Source: Methanobacteriales archaeon HGW-Methanobacteriales-1 (GTDB lineage: Archaea; Methanobacteriota; Methanobacteria; Methanobacteriales; Methanobacteriaceae). Taken from it: 64,000 nt of DNA. Where the stretch lies: the NCBI GenBank assembly GCA_002839705.1, contig PGYO01000002.1, forward strand, positions 62,001-126,000, given 5' to 3'. The position numbers were made by a program, and so were the translations under genes. Below the pieces are notes generated by a model that saw only the letters and a list, made by a program, of their open reading frames with translations, was not told where the DNA came from and did not search any database. Of the stretch, positions 51,386 through 61,589 are shown piece after piece; positions within the stretch are counted from its first letter, which is position 1, and each line of letters starts with the position of its first letter.

Positions 51386-54058
51386 ATGACAGTTGATGAT
51401 ATTCCAAAGGATTACGACCACAAAAAAGAAGAATATTGGCAGACAATATGGCAAAAAAATCAACTTCACAAGTTCATTGGTGATGGAACCCGCCCTAGAT
51501 ACATAATTGACACCCCACCACCATATCCAACTGGTTCTATTCACATGGGCCACGTTTTAAACTGGGCTTACATCGATATGAATGCTCGTTTTAAAAGAAT
51601 GAATGGCTTTGATGTGATGTTTCCACAAGGATGGGATTGTCACGGCCTTCCCACAGAAGTGAAAGTGGAAGAGACTCATAATATTAAGAAAAATGACGTT
51701 TCTCGTGAAGAATTTAGGCAAATGTGTGTAGATTTGACCAAAGACAATATTGCCATGATGAAAACTCAGATGCAATCCATGGGATTTTCACAGGACTGGA
51801 GCAGGGAATTTGTAACCATGACTCCAGAATACATGTACAAAACCCAGCTTTCCTTCCTTAAAATGTTTGAAAAGGGTTTGATTTACCAGGGAATTCACCC
51901 GGTTAACTGGTGTCCTCGTTGTGAGACGGCCATTGCCTTTGCTGAGGTGGAATATCAGGAAAATGAAACTTACTTAAACTATCTGGAGTTTCCATCAGAA
52001 GATGGTGAAAATGGAGTAATGATTGCTACCACTCGTCCAGAACTATTATCTGCATGTGTGGCTGTGGTTGTACATCCAGATGATGAAAGGTACCATGATT
52101 TAGCTGGTAAAAAGGTTCAAGTCCCTATATTTAATAGAAATGTAAAAATAATCACTGATACTGAGGTAGACCCTGAATTTGGTACAGGGGCAGTTATGAT
52201 CTGTACCTTTGGTGATAAAACTGATGTCTCATGGGTCAATAAATATGGTCTGGATATTATTGAGGCCATTGATGAACAGGGCATTATGCAAGAAGTTTCA
52301 GGAAAATATGCAGGTCTTACCATTAAAGAATGCAAAGAAAAAATCATAGCTGACCTTAAAAATGAAGGTTATCTTAAAAAACAGGAAAATATTGAGCAGA
52401 ATGTTGGTTTATGTTGGAGATGTAAAACTCCAATTGAAATACTGGTTAAAAATCAATGGTTTGTAGCTGTTAAAGAACTTATTAATGATATAAAGGAAGT
52501 TTCAGATGAGATAAAATGGACTCCTGAATATATGGAAACACGGCTCTTAAATTGGACAGGTTCTATGGATTGGGATTGGTGTATTTCCCGTCAAAGAATT
52601 TTTGCAACCCCTGTTCCTGTCTGGTATTGTAGCGAGTGTGGAAAAGTTAATATAGCGACAGTTGATATGTTACCCGTTGATCCGACTCAAGATAAACCAG
52701 AATGTAGCTGTGAATGTGGCAATAATGAATTTGTTGGAGAAACTGATGTTCTTGATACTTGGATGGACAGTTCAATCAGTCCTCTTTCTATAACTGGCTG
52801 GCCAGATGAGAAATTTAAAAATTATTATCCTACCGCTTTAAGGCCACAGGGACATGATATATTAAGGACATGGGCATTTTATACTATCCTTAGATGCAAA
52901 TCACTTACTGGAAAAAGACCTTTTGACGAAATAGTTGTTAATGGAATGGTTTTTGGTGAAGACGGCCATAAAATGAGTAAATCACGAGGAAATGTAATTT
53001 CAACAGAAGCCATTTTAGAAGATTATGGTGCTGATGCCCTTAGACTATGGGCTGCAAACAGTGTTCCAGGATCAGATGTTCCATTTGCATGGAAAGATGT
53101 AAAATATGGCTATAAATTTATAAGAAAGTTTTGGAACGCATTTAGATTCATTAACATGCATATTGAAGGTTTTAAGTTAAGTATGAGTGAAGAAGAAATT
53201 CTAAAAAATCTAAATCCTATGGATAAATGGATATTATCCAAATTAAACAGGATAGTTGAGGATATCACTGATTCAATCGAGTCTTACAACTTTGCAAATG
53301 CTGTAAATAAAATTCAGACTTTCATATGGCACGATTTCTGTGATGAGTACATAGAAGCTGTAAAATACAGGCTTTATGGAGATTCTCCTGAACTTGTAAA
53401 ATCAAAAGAAGCTGCTCAGTACACTCTTCAAACAGTTATATTAACTTCATTAAAAATTTTAGCTCCATTAACACCTCATTTTACAGAGGAAATATATCAA
53501 TACATGGATGATAATAATATAAGTATCCACCAAACATTATGGCCTGAATTTAAAGAGAAATTAGTTGATAATGAATCAGAAGATATTGGAAAAATTGGTG
53601 TAGAATTAATAGGAGAATTAAGAAGGTTTAAATCATCAAAAGGAATATCTTTAAACACTCCCCTTAAAACTGTAAATATATACACATCTAAATCAGATTT
53701 AATTAACAAAATAGAATTATTAGTCCCTGATATTAAAGGTACAATGAGAGTAACTGATTTGAATTTAATGTCTGGAAAGCCAGATATTAAAGAAAAAGTA
53801 GTTGAAATTATCCCTCAAATGGCAAAAATAGGCCCTGAATTTAAAGGAGATGCTCCAAAAATTGTGAAATATTTACAATCAGAAAATATGAACGAAATTG
53901 TAGCGACTCTGGATAAAGAAGGAGAAATTTTAGTGGAAAACTATAAATTAACATGGAAACATATTGAAGCTAAAAAAGAAGTTGTGGGTAAAACTGGTGA
54001 AAAAGTAGAAGTGATTCATGCTGCTAATTTAGATGTTATTATTGAAATAATTGTTTAA
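51386..54058 (+). CDS. valS: Valyl-tRNA synthetase
   Basis: Class I synthetase that charges tRNA-Val, 890 residues as in archaeal ValS. The HIGH motif is in [17 protein letters not shown] at about residues 42-58, and [17 protein letters not shown] follows. The CP1 editing domain contains [26 protein letters not shown] is near residue 532, and the [20 protein letters not shown] run is the ValS type. The anticodon-binding helical domain and a C-terminal coiled part end the protein. It is followed after 16 bases by aroA. IleS was considered and rejected on length and motifs. Confidence 0.94.
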   Translation: MTVDDIPKDYDHKKEEYWQTIWQKNQLHKFIGDGTRPRYIIDTPPPYPTGSIHMGHVLNWAYIDMNARFKRMNGFDVMFPQGWDCHGLPTEVKVEETHNIKKNDVSREEFRQMCVDLTKDNIAMMKTQMQSMGFSQDWSREFVTMTPEYMYKTQLSFLKMFEKGLIYQGIHPVNWCPRCETAIAFAEVEYQENETYLNYLEFPSEDGENGVMIATTRPELLSACVAVVVHPDDERYHDLAGKKVQVPIFNRNVKIITDTEVDPEFGTGAVMICTFGDKTDVSWVNKYGLDIIEAIDEQGIMQEVSGKYAGLTIKECKEKIIADLKNEGYLKKQENIEQNVGLCWRCKTPIEILVKNQWFVAVKELINDIKEVSDEIKWTPEYMETRLLNWTGSMDWDWCISRQRIFATPVPVWYCSECGKVNIATVDMLPVDPTQDKPECSCECGNNEFVGETDVLDTWMDSSISPLSITGWPDEKFKNYYPTALRPQGHDILRTWAFYTILRCKSLTGKRPFDEIVVNGMVFGEDGHKMSKSRGNVISTEAILEDYGADALRLWAANSVPGSDVPFAWKDVKYGYKFIRKFWNAFRFINMHIEGFKLSMSEEEILKNLNPMDKWILSKLNRIVEDITDSIESYNFANAVNKIQTFIWHDFCDEYIEAVKYRLYGDSPELVKSKEAAQYTLQTVILTSLKILAPLTPHFTEEIYQYMDDNNISIHQTLWPEFKEKLVDNESEDIGKIGVELIGELRRFKSSKGISLNTPLKTVNIYTSKSDLINKIELLVPDIKGTMRVTDLNLMSGKPDIKEKVVEIIPQMAKIGPEFKGDAPKIVKYLQSENMNEIVATLDKEGEILVENYKLTWKHIEAKKEVVGKTGEKVEVIHAANLDVIIEIIV

Positions 54059-54074
54059 AACTTAAAGTGATTCC

Positions 54075-55349
54075 ATGGAGCTTGAAATTCAAAAAACAGA
54101 ATCAATTGAAGGAATATTAAAAGCACCTCCTTCCAAAAGTTATACTCACAGAGCAATTATAATATCCTCTCTTGCAGATGGAAAATCCCTATTAAAATAT
54201 CCCCTCCTTTCAGAAGACACTCTTGCATCCATAAAAGCTTGTAACTCATTTGGATGTGATATTAAAGAAAAGGAAAATGATTGCATTGTGCGTGGAACTG
54301 GTGGAATTTTAGAAACGCCAGAAGATGTGCTTGATCTTAAAAATTCTGGTACAACACTTAGAATAATGACTACTGTGTCTTCTCTTGCTCCAAATTATGC
54401 GGTTTTAACTGGTGACAGTTCTCTTAGAACCAGACCAATGCAAGATTTGCTGGATGCTCTTAAAAATCTTGGAATTAGAGCATTTTCCATTAGAGGAAAT
54501 GGAAAACCTCCAATTTGTATTAAAGGCGGATTTAAAGGCGGTACAACTAACATAAAAGGTAATGTTAGTTCTCAGTTTATTTCTTCACTACTTATAGCTG
54601 CCCCTTATGCTGAAAATCCTGTTGATATAAATGTAAAAGGAGATTTTATTTCCAAACCATATGTTGATATGACCACAGATGTTATGAAAAAGTTTGGGGT
54701 TAATCTGGATTATGATAGGAAAAATAATTCATTCCATGTGGAACCCCAAACCTACAAAAGCAGAGATTATACTATTGAAGGAGATTATTCTTCAGCATCA
54801 TACATTATTGGGGCTGCAGCAGCACTCAAATCAAATGTAAAAATAAAAAATCTTTTTAAAGATTCAAAACAAGGCGATAAACAGATATTAGATATTGTTA
54901 AAGAAATGGGTGCTGAGGTTAACTTTAAAAAAGATGAAGTAGTAATACGTGGACATGGGAAACTTAATGGTGTTGAAGTGAATCTGGAAAATGCACCAGA
55001 CTTACTACCAACAGTTGCAGCACTTGGAGCAATAGCTGAAGGTGTTACAACGATTAAAAACGTGGCACATGCTCGATTTAAAGAAACTGACAGGATTCAC
55101 ACTTGTGCTCTAGAACTTTCAAAGATTGGAGTCAACGTTAAAGAAAAAGAAGACGGCCTCATAATTAAAGGTGGAGCTAATGGCGGGATTGTTAAATCCC
55201 ATGGAGATCACAGGTTAGTAATGGCTCTTTCACTTGTTGGACTTAAAGTTGGCAACTTAAGAATAGAAAATGCTTCAGTTTACGATGTATCTTTCCCAAA
55301 ATTCCCAGAAGGCATGAAGGAACTTGGATGTAAAATTAATCAGGTTTAA
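54075..55349 (+). CDS. aroA: 3-phosphoshikimate 1-carboxyvinyltransferase (EPSP synthase)
   Basis: Adds the enolpyruvyl group of PEP to shikimate 3-phosphate, 424 residues. The N-terminal [20 protein letters not shown] motif at about residues 17-36 binds substrate. [28 protein letters not shown] and the C-terminal [12 protein letters not shown] complete the active site. It is coupled to valS with a 16-base gap (GTGATTCC ribosome-binding site inside it). aroK is 46 kb away, so the shikimate genes are dispersed. Confidence 0.95.
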   Translation: MELEIQKTESIEGILKAPPSKSYTHRAIIISSLADGKSLLKYPLLSEDTLASIKACNSFGCDIKEKENDCIVRGTGGILETPEDVLDLKNSGTTLRIMTTVSSLAPNYAVLTGDSSLRTRPMQDLLDALKNLGIRAFSIRGNGKPPICIKGGFKGGTTNIKGNVSSQFISSLLIAAPYAENPVDINVKGDFISKPYVDMTTDVMKKFGVNLDYDRKNNSFHVEPQTYKSRDYTIEGDYSSASYIIGAAAALKSNVKIKNLFKDSKQGDKQILDIVKEMGAEVNFKKDEVVIRGHGKLNGVEVNLENAPDLLPTVAALGAIAEGVTTIKNVAHARFKETDRIHTCALELSKIGVNVKEKEDGLIIKGGANGGIVKSHGDHRLVMALSLVGLKVGNLRIENASVYDVSFPKFPEGMKELGCKINQV

Positions 55350-55399
55350 CTGCATAAAAAATGTTGATATATCTGTAAAATACAATATAGGTTGAAAAA

Positions 55400-55885
55400 A
55401 TGGTGCAAAAGAAAAAGGGAACAAAAATTGTCATTCTTGGATCAGCAGATTCTGGAAAAACAACCACAATAGAAAATCTCTTAAACCGAAAAAAAGAAAA
55501 AATTACCAAAATTGAGTGTAAAGGAACAACAGTAGCACTTGATTATGGAAACACGATAATCAACGGCCAAAGATTCCATATATTCGCCACTCCTGGCCAA
55601 GAAAGATTCCAATTTATGCGTGAAATCCTTTCAAACGGGTTAGACGGTGCAATCGTAGTTATAGACAACTCTGAAGGTGTTACAAACACAGATATAAAAA
55701 TATTAGAAAATTTAAATTCAAGCAACGTTCCTTATGTAATATTCAGCAATAAACAAGACATATCACCTGGAAAAATCGAATCAACACATATAAATCCTGA
55801 TATTCCTGTAATTCCAACCACTGCAACAACTGGAGAAGGAATTCAGGAAGGTTTGAACATTCTTTTAGATTTAATGGAAAATTAA
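55400..55885 (+). CDS. Small Ras-like GTPase (COG2229 type)
   Basis: A 161-residue small GTPase. The P-loop GSADSGKTTT is at about residues 14-23, switch II is FATPGQERFQFM, and the guanine-specificity motif is SNKQD. TTATTGEG is the late G5-like motif. It resembles the SRP-receptor-beta-like archaeal GTPases of COG2229, which may regulate cell surface or motility. No MglB/roadblock partner is adjacent. The ATG at 55400 follows a weak GGTTGAAA site. Confidence 0.88.
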   Translation: MVQKKKGTKIVILGSADSGKTTTIENLLNRKKEKITKIECKGTTVALDYGNTIINGQRFHIFATPGQERFQFMREILSNGLDGAIVVIDNSEGVTNTDIKILENLNSSNVPYVIFSNKQDISPGKIESTHINPDIPVIPTTATTGEGIQEGLNILLDLMEN

Positions 55886-55935
55886 TTCATAAAAATTTAT
55901 TTTTACCAAACTTTTATTTTATTTAACAAGAAAAC

Positions 55936-56856
55936 ATGTCATCAATTATTTTAGGCCCCTCGACCATTGCCAGCCAATTTTGGTGTGAAATGGCAGTGGA
56001 TTTAAGGCGAAAATATGGAGAAATTTCCACGCCAGAAAAAGAAAAAGGCACTGAAATCCATAAAGACCGTTTTCTTGAAGTTTTAGAAGAAATCGTTGTT
56101 GATATCAAAACCCCTGGCGATAAACTTCATTCTAATGTTCACAATATTCTCGTAGGGTTGGAACTTTACAAAAAAGAAGGTTTAACCCGTGAACTTCCCA
56201 TAGTATCCAAATTTAATTCTGCACTTATAATGGGAATCATTGATGAAGTAAAAGAGATAGAAGAAATTGAAATTCATAATAATAAACAGGTTAAAGCTAA
56301 AAAAACACAAGTAGTAGAAATGAAAACGCGTAAAAGTCTGAATCCACCGTCAGCTCAGCAGATAATTCGTGATAAAATGCAGGGGATGATTTACTGGTAT
56401 GGGCTTAACTCCATGATTAATAAAAAGACTGAAATGGGAGATTTCTGGCAAGTATATGGTGTTGATTTAATAGAAAATGATTTCAATGAACTAATTTTAA
56501 GCGAGGAATATATGAAAAGCCTTGAAATTCCCCAAAATCAATGGAACACATATGGAACTCTTCTTTCAGTGGGAAATTTAATTAATAAAATGCTTAAAAA
56601 GGCCAGTGAGTTACCGTCGCTATCAAAAACTATTGAAATTAATTATATACATCAAAAAACACTTCATGAAGTTCACAAAGAAAGATACCGATTTGACGAA
56701 CGGTTTTTTTCACGTGGAATGAAATGGGCACTTGAATATTGGGCAGGAAAAAGAGAACCCGTTTCTGTTGGAGATGCAAATAATTGGAAATGCAATTTTT
56801 GTAGTTATTACACTGTTTGTCCTTCAATACACAAAAAATGGAAAGAAGGTGAATAA
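55936..56856 (+). CDS. Fe-S PD-(D/E)XK nuclease (Cas4/Exo5-like)
   Basis: A 306-residue nuclease of the RecB/Cas4/Dem1 type. One cysteine, Cys17 ([14 protein letters not shown]), near the N-terminus pairs with a C-terminal trio in [14 protein letters not shown] (about 287-298), forming a probable [4Fe-4S] cluster. The PD-(D/E)XK core is the aspartate of [10 protein letters not shown] and the glutamate and lysine of [19 protein letters not shown]-like helix motif is present as MQGMIYWYG. No cas gene or CRISPR array is near, so it is more likely a repair exonuclease than Cas4. It overlaps nth by eight bases. Confidence 0.82.
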   Translation: MSSIILGPSTIASQFWCEMAVDLRRKYGEISTPEKEKGTEIHKDRFLEVLEEIVVDIKTPGDKLHSNVHNILVGLELYKKEGLTRELPIVSKFNSALIMGIIDEVKEIEEIEIHNNKQVKAKKTQVVEMKTRKSLNPPSAQQIIRDKMQGMIYWYGLNSMINKKTEMGDFWQVYGVDLIENDFNELILSEEYMKSLEIPQNQWNTYGTLLSVGNLINKMLKKASELPSLSKTIEINYIHQKTLHEVHKERYRFDERFFSRGMKWALEYWAGKREPVSVGDANNWKCNFCSYYTVCPSIHKKWKEGE

Positions 56857-57484
56857 AATTCAAAAGAAGATCAAAGATATCATGGGAAGACTTGAAAAAT
56901 ATGTTGCTGAACCTGCAGAAAATCCAAATCCATTTAGAGTGTTGATTACAACAATTTTATCCCAGAGAACACGTGATGAAAACACTGATGAAGCTGCAGC
57001 TGCCCTTTTTTCTGTTTATAAAACACCTGAAGAAATTGCAAATGCTCCAACTGAGGAAATCGAAAAATTAATAAAAAAGGCCGGTTTTTTTAGAGTTAAA
57101 GCAAAGCGAGTTAAGGAAGTTTCAAGAATTATCCATGAAGACTATGATGATGTTGTTCCATGTAATATAAACGAATTATTAGGGCTTCCAGGGGTTGGAA
57201 GGAAAACTGCAAACTGTGTTATAGTTTATGGATTTAGAAAAAATGCCATTCCCGTGGATGTGCATGTGCACCGGATTTCAAACCGTTTAGGGCTTGTTGA
57301 TACAAAAAGTCCTGATGAAACAGAGTTTGAGCTTGCAAAAATTGTTCCTGAATGTTATTGGCTTGATTTAAATGAGAAATTTGTGCGTTTTGGGCAGGAT
57401 ATCTGCAGGCCAATTGGGCCAAAACATGAGGAATGTCCTATAGCTGATTTATGTGACTTTTATAAGGAAATTCAAAAGAATTAA
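56849..57484 (+). CDS. nth: Endonuclease III (nth)
   Basis: DNA glycosylase/AP lyase of base-excision repair, 211 residues. The helix-hairpin-helix [19 protein letters not shown] holds the catalytic lysine, and the catalytic aspartate is in [10 protein letters not shown]. The C-terminal cluster loop normally reads C-x6-C-x2-C-x5-C; here the second position is histidine (TGC at 57404, CAT at 57425, TGT at 57434 and 57452). I chose GTG at 56849 (overlapping the upstream gene by eight bases), since the frame runs into MGRLEKY; an ATG at 56882 is an alternative. Catalytic residues look intact. Confidence 0.9.
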   Translation: MNKIQKKIKDIMGRLEKYVAEPAENPNPFRVLITTILSQRTRDENTDEAAAALFSVYKTPEEIANAPTEEIEKLIKKAGFFRVKAKRVKEVSRIIHEDYDDVVPCNINELLGLPGVGRKTANCVIVYGFRKNAIPVDVHVHRISNRLGLVDTKSPDETEFELAKIVPECYWLDLNEKFVRFGQDICRPIGPKHEECPIADLCDFYKEIQKN

Positions 57485-57910
57485 TCTTATTAACTCTTGC
57501 CAATCACATCAAATTATTTTTAAATAGAAAAAAATGCAGTAAACCATTTTAATTTCATATTTATAGATAAACTCTTTTTTGATACTTTTTTATTTCTTTT
57601 GTTTTCAGTTTATTTTTAAAAGTTCGATTTATAATTGTTATGATACTATAATACTACAATTTCTGTGTTTATTTTAAAATATATCTTTAAAAAATATTGT
57701 ATAATTTATTTAATACATTTATAATAAAATTAAAATAAAATATCATACAAAGATCCCAAATTTGTTCTATTATATAAGTTTTTTCTATTAATTCAAATAG
57801 AAAAGTATTAAAAGAGGATTAATGATAATACGAAGTAATACATGAATTTAAAATGGATAATATGACATGAAAAAAGTAATACATAGGTAGTAATACATAG
57901 GTGATTTTGT
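57485..57910. other. Spacer and leader upstream of the exported hydrogenase
   Basis: A 426-base spacer. CTATTATATAAGTT at 57767-57780 is a good TATA box, with a start near 57805. In the leader, three copies of AGTAATACAT lie at 57834-57843, 57875-57884 and 57889-57898; the last two are continued by AGG and are 14 bases apart. A seven-codon open frame, ATG at 57822 to TGA at 57845, has GAGGA just before it. GGTGAT at 57900-57905 is the hydrogenase ribosome-binding site. Confidence 0.55.
57768..57780 (+). promoter_or_regulatory. Probable promoter of the hydrogenase-Tat cluster
   Basis: TATTATATAAGTT on the plus strand matches the archaeal TATA consensus, about 135 bases before the small-subunit start. 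A start near 57805 would include the repeats and the mini open frame in the leader. The call rests on sequence alone. Confidence 0.45.
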
Positions 57911-58846
57911 ATGAAACAAGAATTTAAAAAAATATTGGATCATCCAATAGATAGGAGAACATTCCTGAAAGCTGTAGGTGCAGGAACCGTGGCAACACTG
58001 TTTGGTGGACAATCAACCATGGAAGAAGTCTTTGCAGCTTCTCCAAAGGTAGGAATAGTCCAGCTTGGAACTTGTGCAGGATGTCAGGTTTCCTTAACAG
58101 AATTTGGGATAGATATGAGGTACATTAGCTCTTCAAACCCAACAATTGCCGACATACTACCAACAATAGATATAAAATATGCACCACTTTTAGTAGATGT
58201 TCTAGCTGAATCATTTGAAAATATTAGCTCCCTTGATATTTGTATAATTGAGGGTGTTGCAGGCCCCACAGTTGAGTCTTCAGAACTTCTGGATCACGCC
58301 AGATCGATTTCAACTAAGGTTGTTGCATTAGGAGACTGTGCATCATACGGCGGAGTCCCTGGTTTGAATTCAAGAAAAGGTCTTTTAGATCTTCACCCAA
58401 TAAACGAGGTAATATCAGTAGATGCATACATCAGAGGATGTCCACCACAACCAGAACAAATATGGTACATGGTAACTGGTGGAGCTATTGGCGAAGCAAT
58501 AAAACCTGGAAGAGTATGTGATCCATGTATCTATGATCCTGAAGGCCCTCAAGCAAGTGAACTAGGCCAGCCCGGATGTAAAAAACATCTCGGATGTCAG
58601 GGTCACGATAGTCCATGGCAATGTGGAGCTACAAGAAGCACTGGTGGAAAAGCACCATGTACACTGGTTGATGATATTTGTATAGGATGTTACAGAGACC
58701 AGTATCCCGTAACACCATATTATGTTAAAGGTCAAGTACAAATGAGAAATCGATATGGGGCTGGAAACCAAACCCCTAGTGGAAATACAACAAACGCAAC
58801 CACAAATACAACACTAAATAAAACAGGAATGATAGGCAAGAGGTGA
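57911..58846 (+). CDS. Exported [NiFe] hydrogenase small subunit, Tat signal
   Basis: Electron-transfer subunit of an exported uptake/evolving hydrogenase, 311 residues. The Tat signal has the twin arginine at residues 15-16 (DRRTFLKAVGAG), a hydrophobic run to 33 and a likely cleavage after FAA near 43. Twelve cysteines fit three Fe-S clusters: CAGC at 55-58, GDC and RGCPPQ for the proximal cluster; eight more in the C-terminal half, ending DDICIGC. It lacks the C-terminal membrane anchor of many group 1 small subunits. The last 27 residues are a flexible tail with five Asn-X-Thr sequons. It resembles the secreted hydrogenase of the M. maripaludis MIC island in context. Confidence 0.92.
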   Translation: MKQEFKKILDHPIDRRTFLKAVGAGTVATLFGGQSTMEEVFAASPKVGIVQLGTCAGCQVSLTEFGIDMRYISSSNPTIADILPTIDIKYAPLLVDVLAESFENISSLDICIIEGVAGPTVESSELLDHARSISTKVVALGDCASYGGVPGLNSRKGLLDLHPINEVISVDAYIRGCPPQPEQIWYMVTGGAIGEAIKPGRVCDPCIYDPEGPQASELGQPGCKKHLGCQGHDSPWQCGATRSTGGKAPCTLVDDICIGCYRDQYPVTPYYVKGQVQMRNRYGAGNQTPSGNTTNATTNTTLNKTGMIGKR

Positions 58847-58851
58847 TTTAA

Positions 58852-60351
58852 ATGGCAGTTGAAATAAAACCCGTAACAAGAATTGAAGGCGATGGAAAAC
58901 TTGAACTAGAAACCTACTTGGACGAAGCTGGAAAATTAAAAGTAAAAAATCTTCTAACACCAAATGACGGAACTATAAATTTACCAACAGATAATGCTGC
59001 AAGATATCCAAAATTCTGTGTCACAGAATTTAGAGGATTTGAAAAATTTGCAGTTGGAGAACAGCCAGACACTGTTACAAAGCTAGTTCCAAGAATATGC
59101 GGTGTTTGCCCAGTGCCTCAAAACATGGCGAGTACATGTGCAGTTGAGGCTGCTTATGGCACCAATATAGTTAACAATGCAAAAGCAGTGCGAAGATTCA
59201 TGCTTGCAGTGCATACAGTACACAGTCATCTACTGCACTTTTTTGTACTAGCTGGAAAGGACATTCTACCACAGAGTATAATAGATCAAGAACTTCCTAA
59301 CATAATTAGTGCCCACAATAAAGCACAGGCTTGTGTAGCAGTATTTGGAGGAAAACCTGTTCATCCTGCATCATGTATTCCTGGAGGACAGACTAAAGTT
59401 CCAAACAGTACAGAAATTGGACAGATCAGAGCACGAATGCAAGAAATACAAAGTTATGCAACTTCCCTTTTAGGTGCATTAAAAGGTGCACTATTGAACC
59501 TACCAAACGACTTTGGTGTAAGACCTAGTAACTACTTGAGTTCTGGTGTTCCTTTCTATAGTGGTGTTTCTGGATCATTTTCATACTTTGGATCATCAGG
59601 AGGAGTTGTAATCAGAAATCCTTCAAATCCAACTGACTTCAATTCAGCTACTATAGTTCCATTTAACCCAGCGAATGTGAAAGAAGAAATCATAACACCC
59701 TACGGAAGCGTTATAAATCTTCCAACAAACTACAGTTACACTAAAAGACCATATTACACCCACAACGGCGTAAACTATGTATGTGAAGTAGGACCTCTTG
59801 CAAGACTCGCAGTAGCATATAAGGCTGGTGACAGCGTTGTAAAATCAACTGTAGATAGCATTGCAAGTAATTGGGGTGTTGGTGCAAACGATATATTATC
59901 CCCATCAACCAGGAACAGACATATAACCCGGCTTATAGAAACCGTGATAATGATTGACAGAATTTTAAATGGCGGTTGGTCAAACATAGCCCAAGTAGAT
60001 AGTTACTCACCTCCAAACGAGAAAGCCGGAACTGGTATGGGTATAGTTGAAGCACCTCGTGGAACATTGATACACAGCATAAAAGTAGGATCTGATTTAA
60101 AAACTGCATCATATGACTGTATGGTACCGACTACAGCAAACACTGGAGCTATGGAAGAAGCTGTTGCAGATGATCTCGTGGAGATAAGACCTGAAACAAT
60201 AGAATTACTAGGGCGTGAACCAACAGAAGACGAAAAACTGCTTTTAGGAGATGCAAGCCGAAGCATAAGAGGATTTGATCCATGTTGTTCATGTTCCTCT
60301 CACATGATAGAAATTAAAAACCCAGATGGCACTAAAAAACGCCACCTTTGA
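58852..60351 (+). CDS. Exported [NiFe] hydrogenase large subunit
   Basis: Catalytic subunit carrying the Ni-Fe centre, 499 residues. Nickel ligands are C83 and C86 in RICGVCPVPQN and the C-terminal pair in DPCCSCSSH (about residues 476-484). A 15-residue extension follows His484 and should be cleaved by the maturation protease encoded next. There is no signal peptide: it would be carried out with the small subunit after folding, as in Tat-exported hydrogenases. GAGGTGAT precedes the ATG at 58852, six bases after the small-subunit stop. Confidence 0.93.
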   Translation: MAVEIKPVTRIEGDGKLELETYLDEAGKLKVKNLLTPNDGTINLPTDNAARYPKFCVTEFRGFEKFAVGEQPDTVTKLVPRICGVCPVPQNMASTCAVEAAYGTNIVNNAKAVRRFMLAVHTVHSHLLHFFVLAGKDILPQSIIDQELPNIISAHNKAQACVAVFGGKPVHPASCIPGGQTKVPNSTEIGQIRARMQEIQSYATSLLGALKGALLNLPNDFGVRPSNYLSSGVPFYSGVSGSFSYFGSSGGVVIRNPSNPTDFNSATIVPFNPANVKEEIITPYGSVINLPTNYSYTKRPYYTHNGVNYVCEVGPLARLAVAYKAGDSVVKSTVDSIASNWGVGANDILSPSTRNRHITRLIETVIMIDRILNGGWSNIAQVDSYSPPNEKAGTGMGIVEAPRGTLIHSIKVGSDLKTASYDCMVPTTANTGAMEEAVADDLVEIRPETIELLGREPTEDEKLLLGDASRSIRGFDPCCSCSSHMIEIKNPDGTKKRHL

Positions 60352-60369
60352 TTTATTTTTTGTGGAAAA

Positions 60370-60852
60370 ATGATCTGTGTAGTTGGCTTTGGAAATTTAT
60401 TGCTTGGAGATGATGGAGTAGGAATAAGAATAATCCAGAGACTTAAAATGATGAATCTTCCAAATTATGTGGATGTAATAGATGCTGGAGCCTGTGGGGC
60501 AATCCTATTCAGCCTAATTGAAAAATATGACAAAATAATTGTGGTGGACGCTGTTAGATCCAATCATGAAATTGAAAGAATCATTTTAATGAAGGCATCT
60601 GAAATAATGAAAGCAAATGAAAGATATTATTTTTCTGGACATGATTTAAATCTGTTAGATATATTTTCAATGATAGAATCTATCTATTCAGACAATCTAT
60701 TGGATAAAATATGTATTATTGGCGTTAAAATCCAAAAAATTGAAGAATCATTAGAACTTTCAGAAAAAATTATGAAAAGTATGGAAAAAACTGTGAATTT
60801 GATTACAACTAACTTCCTAAATGAGGGTGATGAAATATGGAAGAACCACTGA
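60370..60852 (+). CDS. Hydrogenase maturation protease
   Basis: A 160-residue HyaD/HycI-type endopeptidase that trims the large-subunit C-terminus once nickel is in place. The start VVGFGNLLLGDDGVGIRI is diagnostic. The three metal ligands correspond to Asp15 (glutamate in HybD), the aspartate in IIVVDAVRS and the histidine in FSGHDLNLLD. It probably processes only the large subunit encoded upstream. It overlaps tatC by 16 bases, which ties export to maturation. Confidence 0.93.
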   Translation: MICVVGFGNLLLGDDGVGIRIIQRLKMMNLPNYVDVIDAGACGAILFSLIEKYDKIIVVDAVRSNHEIERIILMKASEIMKANERYYFSGHDLNLLDIFSMIESIYSDNLLDKICIIGVKIQKIEESLELSEKIMKSMEKTVNLITTNFLNEGDEIWKNH

Positions 60853-61577
60853 TTGCGCATTTCGACGAACTGAGAAGTAGATTAATAAGAATTGCTATTG
60901 TAATTATTGCAATATCTGCTGTTACGTTCCCATTTGCCAATCAAATTCTTATTAGAATTCAGAATGATTTACTACCTGAAGGAATGCGTTTAATTGTAAT
61001 AGGTCCATTAGAAGCCATATGGGCACAAATAGAAGTATGTATGCTTGTTGCATTTGTAATTGCTCTCCCATATATCATCTATGAAACTATGAAATTCTTA
61101 AAACCCGCTCTTAAAGGTTCTGAGAATTCTTTTTTAATAAAAACAATACCTCCCGCATTGATACTTTTTGGAATTGGAGCTATATTTACTTACAAAATTG
61201 TGCTTGTAGTAACACTTAAATTCCTTATTGGTTATGCAACATCCTCAGGTGTTATACCTCTTTTAAGTTTAGGAGATTTCATATCATTTATACTCCTAAT
61301 GATTTTGGTATTTGGGCTACTCTTTGAATTACCCCTTGTTTGTTGTGCTCTTGCATCACTTGATCTAATTGATTCTGATACTCTTACAGGTAACAGGAAA
61401 GGAGCTTACGTCGGTATTTTGATTATTGCAGGAATTTTAACACCTGACCCCACACCATTTACTCAGCTTATTGTCACATTACCAATGATCATTCTCTTTG
61501 AAATAAGTGTTCTTTTGATTAAATACATGCACAGAGATAAGAAAATGGAGGTTACAAATGATGCATCCGTTGGTTAA
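60837..61577 (+). CDS. tatC: Twin-arginine translocase TatC
   Basis: Core membrane receptor of the Tat pathway, 246 residues with six transmembrane helices. The N-terminal HFDELRSRLIRI motif that binds the twin arginine is at about residues 8-19. MKFLKPALKGSENSFL, the FGLLFELPLVC helix and the periplasmic-to-helix ILTPDPTPFTQLIVTLPM motif are all conserved. The start ATG at 60837 lies inside the protease gene. With tatA next to it, the pair would export the folded hydrogenase. Confidence 0.94.
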   Translation: MEEPLIAHFDELRSRLIRIAIVIIAISAVTFPFANQILIRIQNDLLPEGMRLIVIGPLEAIWAQIEVCMLVAFVIALPYIIYETMKFLKPALKGSENSFLIKTIPPALILFGIGAIFTYKIVLVVTLKFLIGYATSSGVIPLLSLGDFISFILLMILVFGLLFELPLVCCALASLDLIDSDTLTGNRKGAYVGILIIAGILTPDPTPFTQLIVTLPMIILFEISVLLIKYMHRDKKMEVTNDASVG

Positions 61578-61589
61578 GGAGGTGAAAAA

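Noticed and set aside
51386-54058. Isoleucyl-tRNA synthetase
   Set aside because: Length (890) and the [11 protein letters not shown] and [13 protein letters not shown] sequences fit archaeal valyl-tRNA synthetase; IleS is longer and has a different CP1 and zinc-rich C-terminus.
55936-56856. CRISPR adaptation nuclease Cas4
   Set aside because: No cas1, cas2 or array nearby; it is coupled to a repair glycosylase gene and is longer than typical Cas4.
57911-58846. Cytoplasmic F420-nonreducing or F420-reducing hydrogenase small subunit (MvhG/FrhG)
   Set aside because: A clear twin-arginine signal, neighbouring tatA/tatC and no MvhD or FrhB gene argue for an exported enzyme.
60370-60852. Protease for a different hydrogenase
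   Set aside because: It overlaps tatC and directly follows the large-subunit gene, which has a 15-residue C-terminal extension to be cut; a local role is the simplest reading.
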